A stretch of DNA of 64,000 nucleotides, from positions 310,624-374,623 of the forward strand of contig NZ_BMFG01000002.1 of the NCBI RefSeq assembly GCF_014638005.1. Direction: 5' to 3'. This document shows positions 50,401 to 60,305 of this stretch, one piece after another (the first letter of the stretch is position 1; the number at the start of each line of letters is the position of its first letter). Made by a program: the position numbers and the translations under genes. The DNA is from Flavobacterium orientale (GTDB lineage: Bacteria; Bacteroidota; Bacteroidia; Flavobacteriales; Flavobacteriaceae). The notes beneath the pieces are model-generated. The model was not told the DNA's origin. It saw only the letters and a program-made list of their open reading frames with translations, and did no database searches.

Positions 50401-53298
50401 ATGAGAAAAAATTATTTTATTACTTTTTTATTTTCGTTGTTTTCTGTTTTGGCATTTGCTCAAGTTACAATAACACCCTCAACGTTTAATGTAACAGATC
50501 AAATCACTATAACAGTAAATTTAGCACAAATAACTTGTAACGGGATACCAACAAGTACAACAAAGGTTTATGCACATGCGGGTATTGGTAACGATACAGA
50601 TGAGTATGGATTTAGTGTTGTTGGGAACTGGGGTCAAGACAATGGGGTTGGATTAATGACCAATAATGGTAATGGAATTTGGAGTTTAACAATTACTCCA
50701 AGTACTTATTTTAATTTAAATGCTACCCAACAAGCTAATGCTACCAAATTAGGGTTGGTATTCAGAAACGCTAATGGTTCACAAGAAATGAAACTTCCTG
50801 CAACAGGAGGGGGATGTGGGAACTTTGTATTTAATGTTGGAACCTTCCAAGTTAATTTAACAGCACCACAAAACAACAGTACCACTATTTTAAATTCTGG
50901 TGGTAACTTATTAGTTTCAGCTACAAACACGGGTGGAAATTCTTCTTATGTTTTAAAAGCTAACGGAACTACCATAAATACGAATGCATCAACTGCTAAT
51001 TACAGTTATACACATACTAATATTACTTCAAATCAAACGTACCAACTTGAAATAACCCAAGGATCTTCAACAATTACAAGAAATTTTAGTGCAATTGTAA
51101 ATCCTGGTACAATTTCCCAAGCTATACCAGCAGGTTTGGAAGATGGTATTAATTACAATTCGTCAGATCCAACTAAAGCAACTTTAAAATTAAATGCTCC
51201 GGGTAAAGATTTTGTTTATGTAGCCGGTAGTTTTAATAACTGGCAACCGGATGCATCCTACGCCATGCGAAGAGACCCTTCTACCAATATTTTTTGGTTA
51301 GAATTAACAGGCTTAACTCCCGGTCAAAATTACACCTATCAATACTGGGTGGTAGATCAAACCCCGGTTGCAAATTCACCGGTTTTAGTAAAAACCGCTG
51401 ATATGTATTCTACTTTGGTTTTATCACAATTTGATGATCCATGGATTCCTGCTACTTCTTATCCTAATATGCCTGCATTTCCTGAGGGACAACAAAGAGA
51501 AGTGACTGTTTTACAAACCGGACAACAGCCTTTCAATTGGAGTAATGCAACTACTAATTTTGTTAAACCAAATAAAGATAATTTAATAATCTATGAGGTT
51601 TTGATTAGAGATTTTGATGCCAATAGAAATTATCAAGATTTAATTAATAGAATTGATTATTTTAAAAACTTAAAAATCAATGCAATACAGTTAATGCCAA
51701 TTATGGAGTTTGAAGGCAATGAAAGTTGGGGTTATAATACTTCTTTTCACATGGCTTTAGACAAGTTTTATGGAACTTCAGACAAATTTAAAGAGTTTGT
51801 TGATTTGTGTCATCAAAATGGCATTGCTGTAATTTTAGATTTAGCTCTAAATCATGCATTTGGTAGAAATCCTGGTCTCAGAATGTGGATGAATGATCCT
51901 GATGGTGACGGATGGGGTCCACCTTCAATTGACAATCCTTATTTTAATACTGTGGCAAGACACAGTTATAGTGTAGGTGAAGATTTTAATCACCAATCTG
52001 AATTGACAAAATATTATACGAGACGTGTAATTAAACATTGGATTGAAGAATATAAAATTGATGGTTTCCGCTGGGATTTAACCAAAGGTTTTACTCAAAA
52101 TTGTACTGGTGCTGATGAAGGTTGTACCAATGCTTATCAAGCGGATAGAGTAGCTGTTTTAAAAGAATATGCAGATTATTCCTGGACTTTAGATCCCAAT
52201 CATTATGTAATTTTTGAACATTTAGGTTCGGATAATGAAGAACAACAATGGGCAAATTATCGTCTTAATGAAGGAAAAGGAATTATGATGTGGGGTGAAT
52301 TATGGGATCCTTACAAACAACTTATTAGTGGTAATTCTGTAAACGCTGACATTAATAGAGTGGGTCACGTTAGTAGAGGTTTTCAAGGTAAACGATTGAT
52401 TGGTTACCCTGAAAGTCATGATAAAGACAGAATTATTTATGAAGCTGTTACTTTTGGAAATGGCGGAGGAACTGCTCCTGTTAATGGTAATTTAAATAAC
52501 GCAATTAACAGAATGAAAGCTATTGCAGCTACTAATATTTTAGTGCCTGGGCCAAAAATGGTATGGCATTTTGCATCCCTAGGAATGGGCGATTCAATTT
52601 GGACATGTTCAAATGGAACAATAAACTCAAGCTACGATGCAATTCCCGGGGATTGTAAGTTAGATACCAAACCACAACCGCAATGGACTCAAAATTGGTT
52701 GGCCGATCCACTTAGAAATTCTGTGTATAATACGTATGCTAAGTTAAATGCATTAAAAACTTCGCAACCTGTTTTTAATGGTGAATATTCTATAAGTCCA
52801 AATGGAAATAACATTAGACAACGTATTTATATTTTTGACAATTCTTTACCGGCATCTCAATTAAAAAATGTGGTAGTGTTGGCTAATTTTTCTGTAGCAA
52901 ATCAAAATATTACTCCTGATTTTCCATACACGGGTATTTGGTATGATTTAATGACTGAAACGCCTTTGAATGTTACCAGCACAACTGCACAAATAACTTT
53001 AGGACCGGGTGAATTTAAAGTTTATGGAAATCAATTAGTGACTTTGAATGCTGATGATTTTGAATTAGCGGATGATTTCGAAATATATCCTAATCCTGCT
53101 ACAACTTCATTTTCATTAAATGTTTCAGCAAATCGTGTTGAAGTGTATTCATTAACCGGTCAATTGGTGAAATCGTTTACGGCTTCATTTTCTGAAAATC
53201 ACTTATTTGATGTAAGTGAATTAAATTCAGGAATTTATATGGTTAAAGTGAGTGACACTTATAATCGTGAAAAAGTAATGAAGTTAATAAAAAATTAA
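50401..53298 (+). CDS. GH13 alpha-amylase with T9SS type A sorting domain
   Basis: A 965-residue secreted multi-domain amylase. Signal peptide MRKNYFITFLFSLFSVLAFAQ; N-terminal beta domains to about 250; a CBM48/E-set-like module with FVYVAGSFNNWQPD near 275; the GH13 barrel with FRWDLTKG (nucleophile Asp559), FEHLG (Glu606) and ESHDKDR (Asp674); then a C-terminal beta domain and a type A sorting domain beginning EIYPNPATTSFSLN and ending MKLIKN. It should be exported by the type IX system and act at the cell surface or outside on polymeric starch or glycogen, feeding SusCDE. A terminator follows at 53328-53355. Confidence 0.94.
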   Translation: MRKNYFITFLFSLFSVLAFAQVTITPSTFNVTDQITITVNLAQITCNGIPTSTTKVYAHAGIGNDTDEYGFSVVGNWGQDNGVGLMTNNGNGIWSLTITPSTYFNLNATQQANATKLGLVFRNANGSQEMKLPATGGGCGNFVFNVGTFQVNLTAPQNNSTTILNSGGNLLVSATNTGGNSSYVLKANGTTINTNASTANYSYTHTNITSNQTYQLEITQGSSTITRNFSAIVNPGTISQAIPAGLEDGINYNSSDPTKATLKLNAPGKDFVYVAGSFNNWQPDASYAMRRDPSTNIFWLELTGLTPGQNYTYQYWVVDQTPVANSPVLVKTADMYSTLVLSQFDDPWIPATSYPNMPAFPEGQQREVTVLQTGQQPFNWSNATTNFVKPNKDNLIIYEVLIRDFDANRNYQDLINRIDYFKNLKINAIQLMPIMEFEGNESWGYNTSFHMALDKFYGTSDKFKEFVDLCHQNGIAVILDLALNHAFGRNPGLRMWMNDPDGDGWGPPSIDNPYFNTVARHSYSVGEDFNHQSELTKYYTRRVIKHWIEEYKIDGFRWDLTKGFTQNCTGADEGCTNAYQADRVAVLKEYADYSWTLDPNHYVIFEHLGSDNEEQQWANYRLNEGKGIMMWGELWDPYKQLISGNSVNADINRVGHVSRGFQGKRLIGYPESHDKDRIIYEAVTFGNGGGTAPVNGNLNNAINRMKAIAATNILVPGPKMVWHFASLGMGDSIWTCSNGTINSSYDAIPGDCKLDTKPQPQWTQNWLADPLRNSVYNTYAKLNALKTSQPVFNGEYSISPNGNNIRQRIYIFDNSLPASQLKNVVVLANFSVANQNITPDFPYTGIWYDLMTETPLNVTSTTAQITLGPGEFKVYGNQLVTLNADDFELADDFEIYPNPATTSFSLNVSANRVEVYSLTGQLVKSFTASFSENHLFDVSELNSGIYMVKVSDTYNREKVMKLIKN

Positions 53299-53327
53299 TT
53301 TTAGAGTTAGTTATACAAGTTTGCTTT

Positions 53328-53355
53328 AAAAACCCAACTTTTTGTTGGGTTTTTT
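53328..53355 (+). terminator. terminator after the secreted amylase gene
   Basis: Stem AAAAACCCAAC / GTTGGGTTTTT with a five-base loop and T run. Confidence 0.85.
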
Positions 53356-53369
53356 GTTTAAGTAAGATG

Positions 53370-53400
53370 TTGTATATATGAACTTTATGATTTACTTTCG
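53370..53400 (+). promoter_or_regulatory. possible promoter at the start of the AsmA-like gene
   Basis: TTG at 53370-53372 and TACTTTCG at 53393-53400 with a 20-base spacer; the -7 box has one mismatch. It overlaps the first codons of the longest frame, so the real start may be further in. Confidence 0.4.
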
Positions 53401-56155
53401 CCGTGTGAAACACAATCTTAAAATACTTAAAAAAGTAGTAAAAGTGCTTGGTTTAAGCCTTGTATTTCTATTATTAGTAATGTTAATTTTACCTTATGTT
53501 TTTTCTGATACTATAACTGAGAAAGTTAAGCAATATGCTAATAGTAAATTAAATAGCGAACTGTATTTTTCCGAAACCAGTTTGTCTTTTTTTAAACACT
53601 TCCCATCCCTAACTGTTTCACTTGAAGATGTTGTTTTAAAAGGTTCAGCACCATTTGAAAAAGACACTTTGATCCAATCAAAAGAGATAGGTTTTGGGGT
53701 GGATATTCTATCAGTTTTCTTTAATGAAAAAATAAATATTGATAAAATATATATTGAAAATGGTCAAATAGCGATTACTATAAATTCAAAAGGACAACCA
53801 AATTATAATGTTTATATTTCAGATGAAGCACTTCCTGATGTTGAATCTGAACCGGCTTCATTGAAATTATCACGCATAGAAATTAAAAATACTGATTTGA
53901 TTTACAATGATCTAGCTACAAAAATGTATATCAAAGCTAATGGGTTTAATTATGTTGGGAAAGGTGATTTAAACAAATCTGTGTTTGATTTAGCTTCTAA
54001 TGCTAAAATTAACGCCTTTGATTTTACTTATGATGGGGAACAGTATTTAAAACAAAAAAGTGTCAACGCTAAATTAATTACAAAGATAAATACTGAATCG
54101 CTTTCGTTCTTTTTCCAAGAAAATAATTTAAAGATTAATAAATTACCCGTTGATTTTAAAGGAGCCATACATTTTTTAAAAAATGGTTACAGTCTTGATT
54201 TTAAAGTAGTATCTGAAAATAGTAATTTGAATGATTTTTTTACAGCATTACCTCCGCAATTTATAACATGGCTTGACAAAACTAAGATAAAAGGAAGAAC
54301 AGATTTGCTTTTTTCTTTGAAAGGCGATTATATAGCTTCTGAAAATAAAAATCCGGACTTACATTTTAATATGAAAGTTAGAGAGGGTTTTATTTCTTCA
54401 AAAGAATCTCCTTATCCTGTAGAAAATGTCTTTTTAAACTTCGACACAAAATTACCTTCCTTAAATTTCGAAGCATTGCAACTAAAAATTGATTCCATAT
54501 ATTTTGATGTTGGAAAAGATTTTTTCAATGGAAATGTTATAACAAAAGGATTAAAAAATCCCGTTATTGATGCCAAAATAAGATCAAATCTTGACTTAGA
54601 AAAATTAAATATAGCACTTGGAATTGATGGTTTGCATTTAAAAGGATTGTTAAAAGCAGATGTAACATCAAGAGGAATTTACAACGCAGAAGATTCAAAA
54701 TTTCCTATTACTAAAGGTGAACTACTCATTAAAGATGGTTTTATCAAAACAAAATATTACCCAAATCCAATTCAAAATATAAATATTCAATCAACAATTG
54801 AAAATATAAGTCAAGATTTCAAAGATGCATCGTTAATAATTTCTAAAGGAACATTTGAATTTGAAAATCAACCTTTTGATGTTGTGGCCTCTTTTGTGAA
54901 TTTTGAAGATATTAATTATAATGTAAAAGCAAAAGGGACAATTGATGTTCAAAAAATATATAAAGTTTTTTCACAGGAAGGTTTGAATCTTGAAGGTTTT
55001 ATCAAAGCTGATGTCTCATTTAGTGGAAAACAAAGTGATGCTTCCAATGGGAATTATGAAAAACTAAATAACAAAGGAACTTTGTATCTAAAAGATATCC
55101 AAACTTCAACAGCCTATTTGCCAAAACCTTTTTTGATCAAAGAAGGGCTGTTTCAATTCAATCAAGACCAAATGAGTTTTGATGAATTTAAAGCAAATTA
55201 TGGCACATCAGATTTTTTAATGAACGGTTATTTAGAGAATGTGATAAATTTTGTTTTATCTGATAAGGCTATTCTGAAAGGAAATTTTGACCTCAAGTCA
55301 AATTTTATTAACCTAAATGAATTCGTACCTGTTAACAATTCTGTTGCTGATGAAAACGATTCAATTACTTCTGGCGTAATTATTATTCCCTCCAATTTTG
55401 ATTTAAAATTTAATGCTTCAGTTCAAAAAATTAAATATGATGAATTGATAATTGACAACCTAAAAGGGTCTATTGCAATACATCAATCAAAAATCGGAGT
55501 TCAAAATACAGGATTCGAATTAATTGGAACAAAGGTAAATTTAAACGGATTGTATTACAATGAAAATGAAGAAAGAGCACATTTTGATTTCAAAATGAAT
55601 GCAGTTGATTTTGATATAAAAAGAGCCTACAATGAAATTTCACTATTTAAAGAAATAGCTTCAGCTGCAGAATATGCCGAAGGAATAGTTTCTTTAGATT
55701 ACAAATTATCCGGAAAATTAGACAATACTATGTCGCCAATATTACCTTCACTTATTGGTGGGGGAACACTTTCGGTTAAAAATGTCAAAATGAAAGGGTT
55801 TAAGCTATTTAATGTGGTAAGTCAAAAGACAGAAACAGGGGCTTTAAATGATCCTGATATTTCAAAAGTGGATATAAAAACTACCATTAAAAACAATTTA
55901 ATTAAAATTGAACGTTTTAAATTTAAAGTTGCCGGATTTAGACCCAGAATTGAAGGAGAAACAAGTCTTGATGGGGATTTAAATCTTAAAATGCGTATAG
56001 GATTGCCCCCTTTGGGAATAATTGGGATTCCTATAAAAGTTACCGGAACACAAGAAAATCCGTTGATTAAATTAGGGTCTAAAACAGAAGATTTAGAAGA
56101 GATTGAATATGATGAAGAAATAAAGCCTACAGAGGAATTAAAAACGGATGAATAA
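53378..56155 (+). CDS. AsmA-like protein
   Basis: A 925-residue protein with one N-terminal membrane anchor (VLGLSLVFLLLVMLILPYVF, about residues 24-43) and a large periplasmic part. The N-terminal AsmA signature and the C-terminal region with GLPPLGIIGIPIKVTGT near 890 belong to the AsmA/YhdP-type superfamily, whose members form elongated grooves that move phospholipids between the inner and outer membranes. The C-terminus ends in an acidic tail. The start is uncertain: a promoter-like element overlaps codons 1-8, and a GTG or later codon before the membrane segment may be used. It is monocistronic and converges on tRNA-Phe. Confidence 0.85.
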   Translation: MNFMIYFRRVKHNLKILKKVVKVLGLSLVFLLLVMLILPYVFSDTITEKVKQYANSKLNSELYFSETSLSFFKHFPSLTVSLEDVVLKGSAPFEKDTLIQSKEIGFGVDILSVFFNEKINIDKIYIENGQIAITINSKGQPNYNVYISDEALPDVESEPASLKLSRIEIKNTDLIYNDLATKMYIKANGFNYVGKGDLNKSVFDLASNAKINAFDFTYDGEQYLKQKSVNAKLITKINTESLSFFFQENNLKINKLPVDFKGAIHFLKNGYSLDFKVVSENSNLNDFFTALPPQFITWLDKTKIKGRTDLLFSLKGDYIASENKNPDLHFNMKVREGFISSKESPYPVENVFLNFDTKLPSLNFEALQLKIDSIYFDVGKDFFNGNVITKGLKNPVIDAKIRSNLDLEKLNIALGIDGLHLKGLLKADVTSRGIYNAEDSKFPITKGELLIKDGFIKTKYYPNPIQNINIQSTIENISQDFKDASLIISKGTFEFENQPFDVVASFVNFEDINYNVKAKGTIDVQKIYKVFSQEGLNLEGFIKADVSFSGKQSDASNGNYEKLNNKGTLYLKDIQTSTAYLPKPFLIKEGLFQFNQDQMSFDEFKANYGTSDFLMNGYLENVINFVLSDKAILKGNFDLKSNFINLNEFVPVNNSVADENDSITSGVIIIPSNFDLKFNASVQKIKYDELIIDNLKGSIAIHQSKIGVQNTGFELIGTKVNLNGLYYNENEERAHFDFKMNAVDFDIKRAYNEISLFKEIASAAEYAEGIVSLDYKLSGKLDNTMSPILPSLIGGGTLSVKNVKMKGFKLFNVVSQKTETGALNDPDISKVDIKTTIKNNLIKIERFKFKVAGFRPRIEGETSLDGDLNLKMRIGLPPLGIIGIPIKVTGTQENPLIKLGSKTEDLEEIEYDEEIKPTEELKTDE

Positions 56156-56184
56156 AAAAAAGCTGCCAAAAAATGACAGCTTTT
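56154..56184 (-). terminator. terminator of tRNA-Phe, also downstream of the AsmA-like gene
   Basis: AAAAGCTG / CAGCTTTT stem with T run on the minus strand; A and T runs on both sides allow bidirectional use. Confidence 0.75.
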
Positions 56185-56188
56185 AAAG

Positions 56189-56261
56189 TGGTACCTCCAG
56201 GAATCGAACCAGGGACACATGGATTTTCAGTCCATTGCTCTACCAACTGAGCTAAGGTACC
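56189..56261 (-). tRNA. tRNA-Phe (anticodon GAA)
   Basis: A 73-base cloverleaf: acceptor GGTACCT / AGGTACC, D-arm AGCTCAGTTGGTAGAGC, anticodon arm ATGGA-CTGAAAA-TCCAT giving GAA, T-arm with GGTTCGATTCC, discriminator A. CCA is not encoded. Confidence 0.96.
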
Positions 56262-56277
56262 GTTGCTAATGCGGGTG

Positions 56278-56285
56278 CAAATATA
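56278..56285 (-). promoter_or_regulatory. -7 element of tRNA-Phe
   Basis: TATATTTG on the minus strand, followed by GCACCCGC; it matches the tRNA-Leu promoter context. Confidence 0.65.
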
Positions 56286-56360
56286 GAATGTTTTTTAGTT
56301 TATCCAAAACAAATTACAAAAAAAATAAGCCCTTTAAAAAGATAAATTTAATCAGAACAT

Positions 56361-57080
56361 ATGTTGCTAGTTATTGACATAGGAAACACAAGAATAAAAG
56401 CGGCTGTCTTTGAGCAGTATACATTGTTAGATTTTGTTGTTTCAGAAAGAATAGAGGTTCAAAATGACATCGATTTTTTTTTAAAAAATTTTAAAATTGA
56501 CAGTGTTATTTTGTCTTCTGTAAGTAATTTTGAATATAAAAAGTTATTTTTTCCGGAATCTATCAAAGTTGTAATAGTAGATAATTCTAGTAAGATGCCT
56601 TTTTCGAATTTTTACAAAACACCAAAAACGTTAGGAATTGACAGAATGGTGTTAGCAGCAGGTGCAGTTTTACAATTTCCTAAAAAAAACAGATTAGTAA
56701 TTGATGCAGGAACTTGTATAACGTATGATTTTATAGATGAGAATGATAATTATTTTGGAGGTGCAATTTCGCCGGGATTGAAGCTTAGATATGAAGCATT
56801 AAACAATTATACTGCAAATTTACCCTTGTTGCGACTTGAATCGCCTGAAAAAGTTATTGGAAATTCAACAAATTCTGCAATACATTCCGGCGTCGTAAAC
56901 GGAGTTATTTATGAAATAGACGGATTTATTACAAATTTCATTAACCAAAATAAAAACTTTACCATAATTTTAACTGGTGGAGACACAGATTTTTTGGCTA
57001 AACGATTAAAAAGTACCATATTTGCCAATTCAAATTTTTTACTCGAAAGTTTGGCCCATTTATATCAATATACAAAATGA
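56361..57080 (+). CDS. coaX: type III pantothenate kinase
   Basis: A 239-residue ASKHA-fold kinase that phosphorylates pantothenate, the first step of coenzyme A synthesis. The N-terminal phosphate loop DIGNTRIK is at residues 5-12, GIDRM near 93-97 and the DAGTC motif near 117-121, followed by GGAISPG. These are the type III (CoaX) signatures, and the length is slightly short but within the family. Its stop codon overlaps the start of the next gene by four bases (ATGA), so it heads a rightward run of envelope genes. Confidence 0.95.
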   Translation: MLLVIDIGNTRIKAAVFEQYTLLDFVVSERIEVQNDIDFFLKNFKIDSVILSSVSNFEYKKLFFPESIKVVIVDNSSKMPFSNFYKTPKTLGIDRMVLAAGAVLQFPKKNRLVIDAGTCITYDFIDENDNYFGGAISPGLKLRYEALNNYTANLPLLRLESPEKVIGNSTNSAIHSGVVNGVIYEIDGFITNFINQNKNFTIILTGGDTDFLAKRLKSTIFANSNFLLESLAHLYQYTK

Positions 57081-58333
57081 TCAAAAACATAATTATCTGT
57101 TTAAGTTTGTTAGTAACTTTTGCGTCAGTTGCTCAAGATAATACTGCTTCTCCGTATTCTTTTTATGGAATTGGAGAATTTAAAATTAAAGGAGCTGTAG
57201 AAAACAGAACCATGGGTGGGGTTGGTGTTTTTAAAGATTCATTAAGTATTAATTTTTTGAATCCTGCATCTTATGCAAATTTGAAAGCAACTTCTTTTGC
57301 TGTTTCAGGAAGTCATAATTTTACAACTTTACAAGCTCAAAACGAAAGTGAGCAAGCTCAAAGAACATCGTTTGACTATTTAGCGGTTGGTTTACCTTTA
57401 GGCAAATCATCTGCTGTTTTTGGATTGATGCCGTACACCGCGGTTGGTTATAAAATTCAAAATTCATTTAATGATGAAGAAGGATTTTTTAGAAATAAGG
57501 TTTCATCAGGAAAAGGAGGCGTTAATAGACTTTTCTTTGGTTATGGTTATAGCCTTACTAATGATTTTTCAGTTGGTGTCGATGTAAATTATCATTTTGG
57601 AAATGTAGAGACAACTTCATTAGAATACATAGCTGGAGTGCAGTTAGGAACCAGAGAAATTAATAATTCATCTATTGCCGGTTTTGGTTTTAATTTTGGT
57701 TTAATGTATAACAAAAAAATAACCGAAAAAAACTCCATCTTCGCTTCATTGACCTATTCTCCTGACAGTAAATTAACTATTGATAACACTACAAAAATAG
57801 CTACTGTAAATGTTATAATTCCCGAGAATCCTATTGAAGTGGAAAGTGAAGATGATATTACAAGTTCTAACAAAATTAATAATCCCGGAAAAGTTTCTTT
57901 GGGATTTGGATATGGTAATGCCCAAAAGTTTGGAATTGGAACACAACTTACTTTTACACAAAATAGCGATTTTGGGAATAGATTTGAAGACATAAACAAT
58001 GTTTCATTCGAAAATGGAACTAAAATAGGTTTAGGTGGTTATTTTATTCCAAAAGTTCTGTCTTACAGTAATTACTGGAATAGAGTTACTTACAGAGCCG
58101 GAATGAGTTATGAAAACACAGGTATGGTAATAAATAATGAAGACATAAAAGATTATGGCATAAATTTTGGTTTAGGTCTTCCAGTGAGTGGTACGCTTTC
58201 CAATATTAACATCGGATTTGAATACGGCTCAAGAGGAACAAATAAAGCAAATCTAATAAGAGAAAAATATTTTAATATTTTAATTAGTTTATCATTAAGT
58301 GATAAGTGGTTTGTAAAAAGTAAGTATAATTAA
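57077..58333 (+). CDS. putative outer membrane beta-barrel protein
   Basis: A 418-residue protein with a signal peptide (MIKNIIICLSLLVTFASVAQ) and a long region of alternating hydrophobic strands, glycine-rich turns and aromatic residues, suggesting a beta-barrel distantly like the FadL/OmpP1 group. The N-terminal mature part ASPYSFYGIGEFKIKG is conserved among flavobacterial relatives. The function is unknown. It is translationally coupled to coaX and followed by a TPR-protein gene and lptC, so a role in envelope biogenesis is a reasonable but unproven inference. Confidence 0.78.
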   Translation: MIKNIIICLSLLVTFASVAQDNTASPYSFYGIGEFKIKGAVENRTMGGVGVFKDSLSINFLNPASYANLKATSFAVSGSHNFTTLQAQNESEQAQRTSFDYLAVGLPLGKSSAVFGLMPYTAVGYKIQNSFNDEEGFFRNKVSSGKGGVNRLFFGYGYSLTNDFSVGVDVNYHFGNVETTSLEYIAGVQLGTREINNSSIAGFGFNFGLMYNKKITEKNSIFASLTYSPDSKLTIDNTTKIATVNVIIPENPIEVESEDDITSSNKINNPGKVSLGFGYGNAQKFGIGTQLTFTQNSDFGNRFEDINNVSFENGTKIGLGGYFIPKVLSYSNYWNRVTYRAGMSYENTGMVINNEDIKDYGINFGLGLPVSGTLSNINIGFEYGSRGTNKANLIREKYFNILISLSLSDKWFVKSKYN

Positions 58334-58350
58334 CAGTGAAATTTAATATC

Positions 58351-59721
58351 ATGAAAACTAAATTAACATTTTTAATCGTAATTTTATTTGGATTTTATAA
58401 TTCAATAGCTCAACCTGCAGATTGTGGAGACAAGCTTTCAATTTTCGTTGAATTAGCTAAATCAAAAAATTTTACTGAGGCATATGAACATTTAAATTAT
58501 TTAAGAAAAGATTGTCCAGCACAACATGCCGCAATTTATGTGTTAGGAGAATCAACCTTGAATTATTTTATTGATAATTCAAAAACTCCTGCTGATAAAG
58601 AAAAGCACGTTAGAGATCTAATGAAACTTTTTGAAGAATATGACCAACATTTTCCTGGTAACGGAAAAGGAAATTCTGTAAAAAGAGGTTTAGCTCTTTT
58701 TGATAACAACATTGGAACTCCAAATGAAGTTTTTCAAATATTGGATAAATCTTTCAAAACTGACAAAGCAAATTTCTCTAACCCAAAAGCATTGTTGTTA
58801 TATTTCCAAATATTTGTAGATGATTACGAAGCGGGTAATAAAGGAATTCAGCTACAAGAAGTTTTTGATATGTATGATGTAATATCAGATAAACTTGAAG
58901 AAGAAGCTAAAGTTTTATCTGATGCTAAAGATGAATTGATTCAAAAACAAGAACTTGGTGAGGCTTTATCAACTAAAGAGCAAAAAGACTTTAGCAGATA
59001 TGAAATAAACTTAGAGGCTTTTGAAACAGTGGGAACAAGTATGGATGCTAAAATTGAATTATTAGCAACTTGTGATAGATTAATTCCTTTCTTTAGTAAA
59101 AGTTTTGAAGAAAAGAAAGGTGATGCAGAATGGCTTCGTAGAGCTGCTCAACGTTTAGACAGAAAAAATTGTTCTACCGATCCGTTGTTTGCTAAAATTT
59201 CTGATGCATTACATTTGTTAAACCCAACAGCAGAGTCAGCCTATAATTTAGGAGTTTCTTTTTACAACAAGAAAAACACAGCTAAAGCTTTAGAATATTT
59301 TAATCAAGCTGCAGAATTGCATACTGATAAAAACAAAAAGGCTAACGTATATTATACTATTGCTACAAATATCTACGGAAATGGTAATAAATCTCAAGCT
59401 AGAGCTTATGCAGAGAAAGCTTTAGCAGCAAGACCATCGATGGGAAGAGCTTATTTATTTATTGCTCAATTATATGCCAATAGTGTGAATGATTGTGGTG
59501 TAACACCTTTTGAAAAAAGAGCAGTAAATTGGTTAGCTGCACAAACTGCTAGAAGAGCCGGTCAGGTAGATTCTTCTTTAAAAGCAACAGCCGATCAAAC
59601 CGCTGCAACTTATGAGCAAAGAGCTCCATCAAGACAAGATATTTTTCAAGAGAATATGGCAGGTCAATCAATCTCTTTCAAATGTTGGATTGGAAAATCT
59701 GTAACGGTGCCAAGCCTATAA
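58351..59721 (+). CDS. tetratricopeptide repeat protein
   Basis: A 456-residue helical protein with a signal peptide (MKTKLTFLIVILFGFYNSIAQ). TPR-like helices are clear in the C-terminal part, for example AYNLGVSFYNKKNTAKALEY (near residue 297), AEKALAARPSMGRAYLFIAQ (near 352) and the residues between. The N-terminal half is also helical, with a charged stretch near 175-215. The frame is open from a GTG at 58336, but the ATG at 58351 gives a proper signal peptide. It probably acts as a periplasmic scaffold. It lies one base before the lptC start, so they are co-transcribed. Confidence 0.85.
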   Translation: MKTKLTFLIVILFGFYNSIAQPADCGDKLSIFVELAKSKNFTEAYEHLNYLRKDCPAQHAAIYVLGESTLNYFIDNSKTPADKEKHVRDLMKLFEEYDQHFPGNGKGNSVKRGLALFDNNIGTPNEVFQILDKSFKTDKANFSNPKALLLYFQIFVDDYEAGNKGIQLQEVFDMYDVISDKLEEEAKVLSDAKDELIQKQELGEALSTKEQKDFSRYEINLEAFETVGTSMDAKIELLATCDRLIPFFSKSFEEKKGDAEWLRRAAQRLDRKNCSTDPLFAKISDALHLLNPTAESAYNLGVSFYNKKNTAKALEYFNQAAELHTDKNKKANVYYTIATNIYGNGNKSQARAYAEKALAARPSMGRAYLFIAQLYANSVNDCGVTPFEKRAVNWLAAQTARRAGQVDSSLKATADQTAATYEQRAPSRQDIFQENMAGQSISFKCWIGKSVTVPSL

Positions 59722-59722
59722 G

Positions 59723-60280
59723 ATGAATAAAGTTAATAGATATAGTTTAAAATTGAGTGTCATTGCATTTGCAGTGACACTCTTTTTTTCTTGTGAAAGC
59801 AATTTTAAACAGATTCAGCAAATCAATTTTTCTGAATTTATGCCAACCGGTATAGCTGATACAGTGAATTTAAAATATACAGATTCAGGTAAAGTCAAAG
59901 CCATTTTGATTAGTTCTAAAATGCTTGATTATGGAACCGTTAAATATCCATTTACTGAATTTCCAGAGGGGATTGATTTAACACTTTATGAAGCAAATAA
60001 TAAAAAAAGTTTTGTTAGTTCAGACTATGCTATTACTTTTAAAGGAACTGAAATAATTGACTTGAGGGGTAATGTGAAAATGACCACGCAAGACGGTCAG
60101 TTTATGGAAACGGAACAATTGTTTTATGATCAAAAGAATGAATGGTTTTTTACCGAAAAAAAGTTTAAATTTACAGACCCTATCAAAGGTTTTACAACCG
60201 GAGAAGGAATTGATTTTAGTAAAGACTTTAAACGAATTAATTTTCAAAAAGTGTATAGCGAAATCAATGAAGCTGAATAG
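59723..60280 (+). CDS. lptC: LPS export ABC transporter periplasmic protein LptC
   Basis: A 185-residue LptC/YrbK-family protein carrying lipopolysaccharide from LptBFG toward LptA in the periplasm. The N-terminal segment ends in a lipobox-like FFSC (Cys24), as in many Bacteroidota LptC proteins. The following beta-jellyroll has the family pattern, with YGTVKYPFTEFPEGIDL near 75-91, VSSDYAITFKGTEIIDLRGNV near 101 and TEQLFYDQKNEWFFTEK near 131-147. It lies between a TPR protein and a small membrane protein; no lptB or lptF gene is in the window. Confidence 0.88.
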   Translation: MNKVNRYSLKLSVIAFAVTLFFSCESNFKQIQQINFSEFMPTGIADTVNLKYTDSGKVKAILISSKMLDYGTVKYPFTEFPEGIDLTLYEANNKKSFVSSDYAITFKGTEIIDLRGNVKMTTQDGQFMETEQLFYDQKNEWFFTEKKFKFTDPIKGFTTGEGIDFSKDFKRINFQKVYSEINEAE

Positions 60281-60305
60281 TTCAAGTATCAATTAAATTA
60301 ACTTT

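Noticed and set aside
55822..56220. 132-codon minus-strand frame over the AsmA-like gene end and tRNA-Phe
   Set aside because: It runs through a terminator and a tRNA and has no domain signature.
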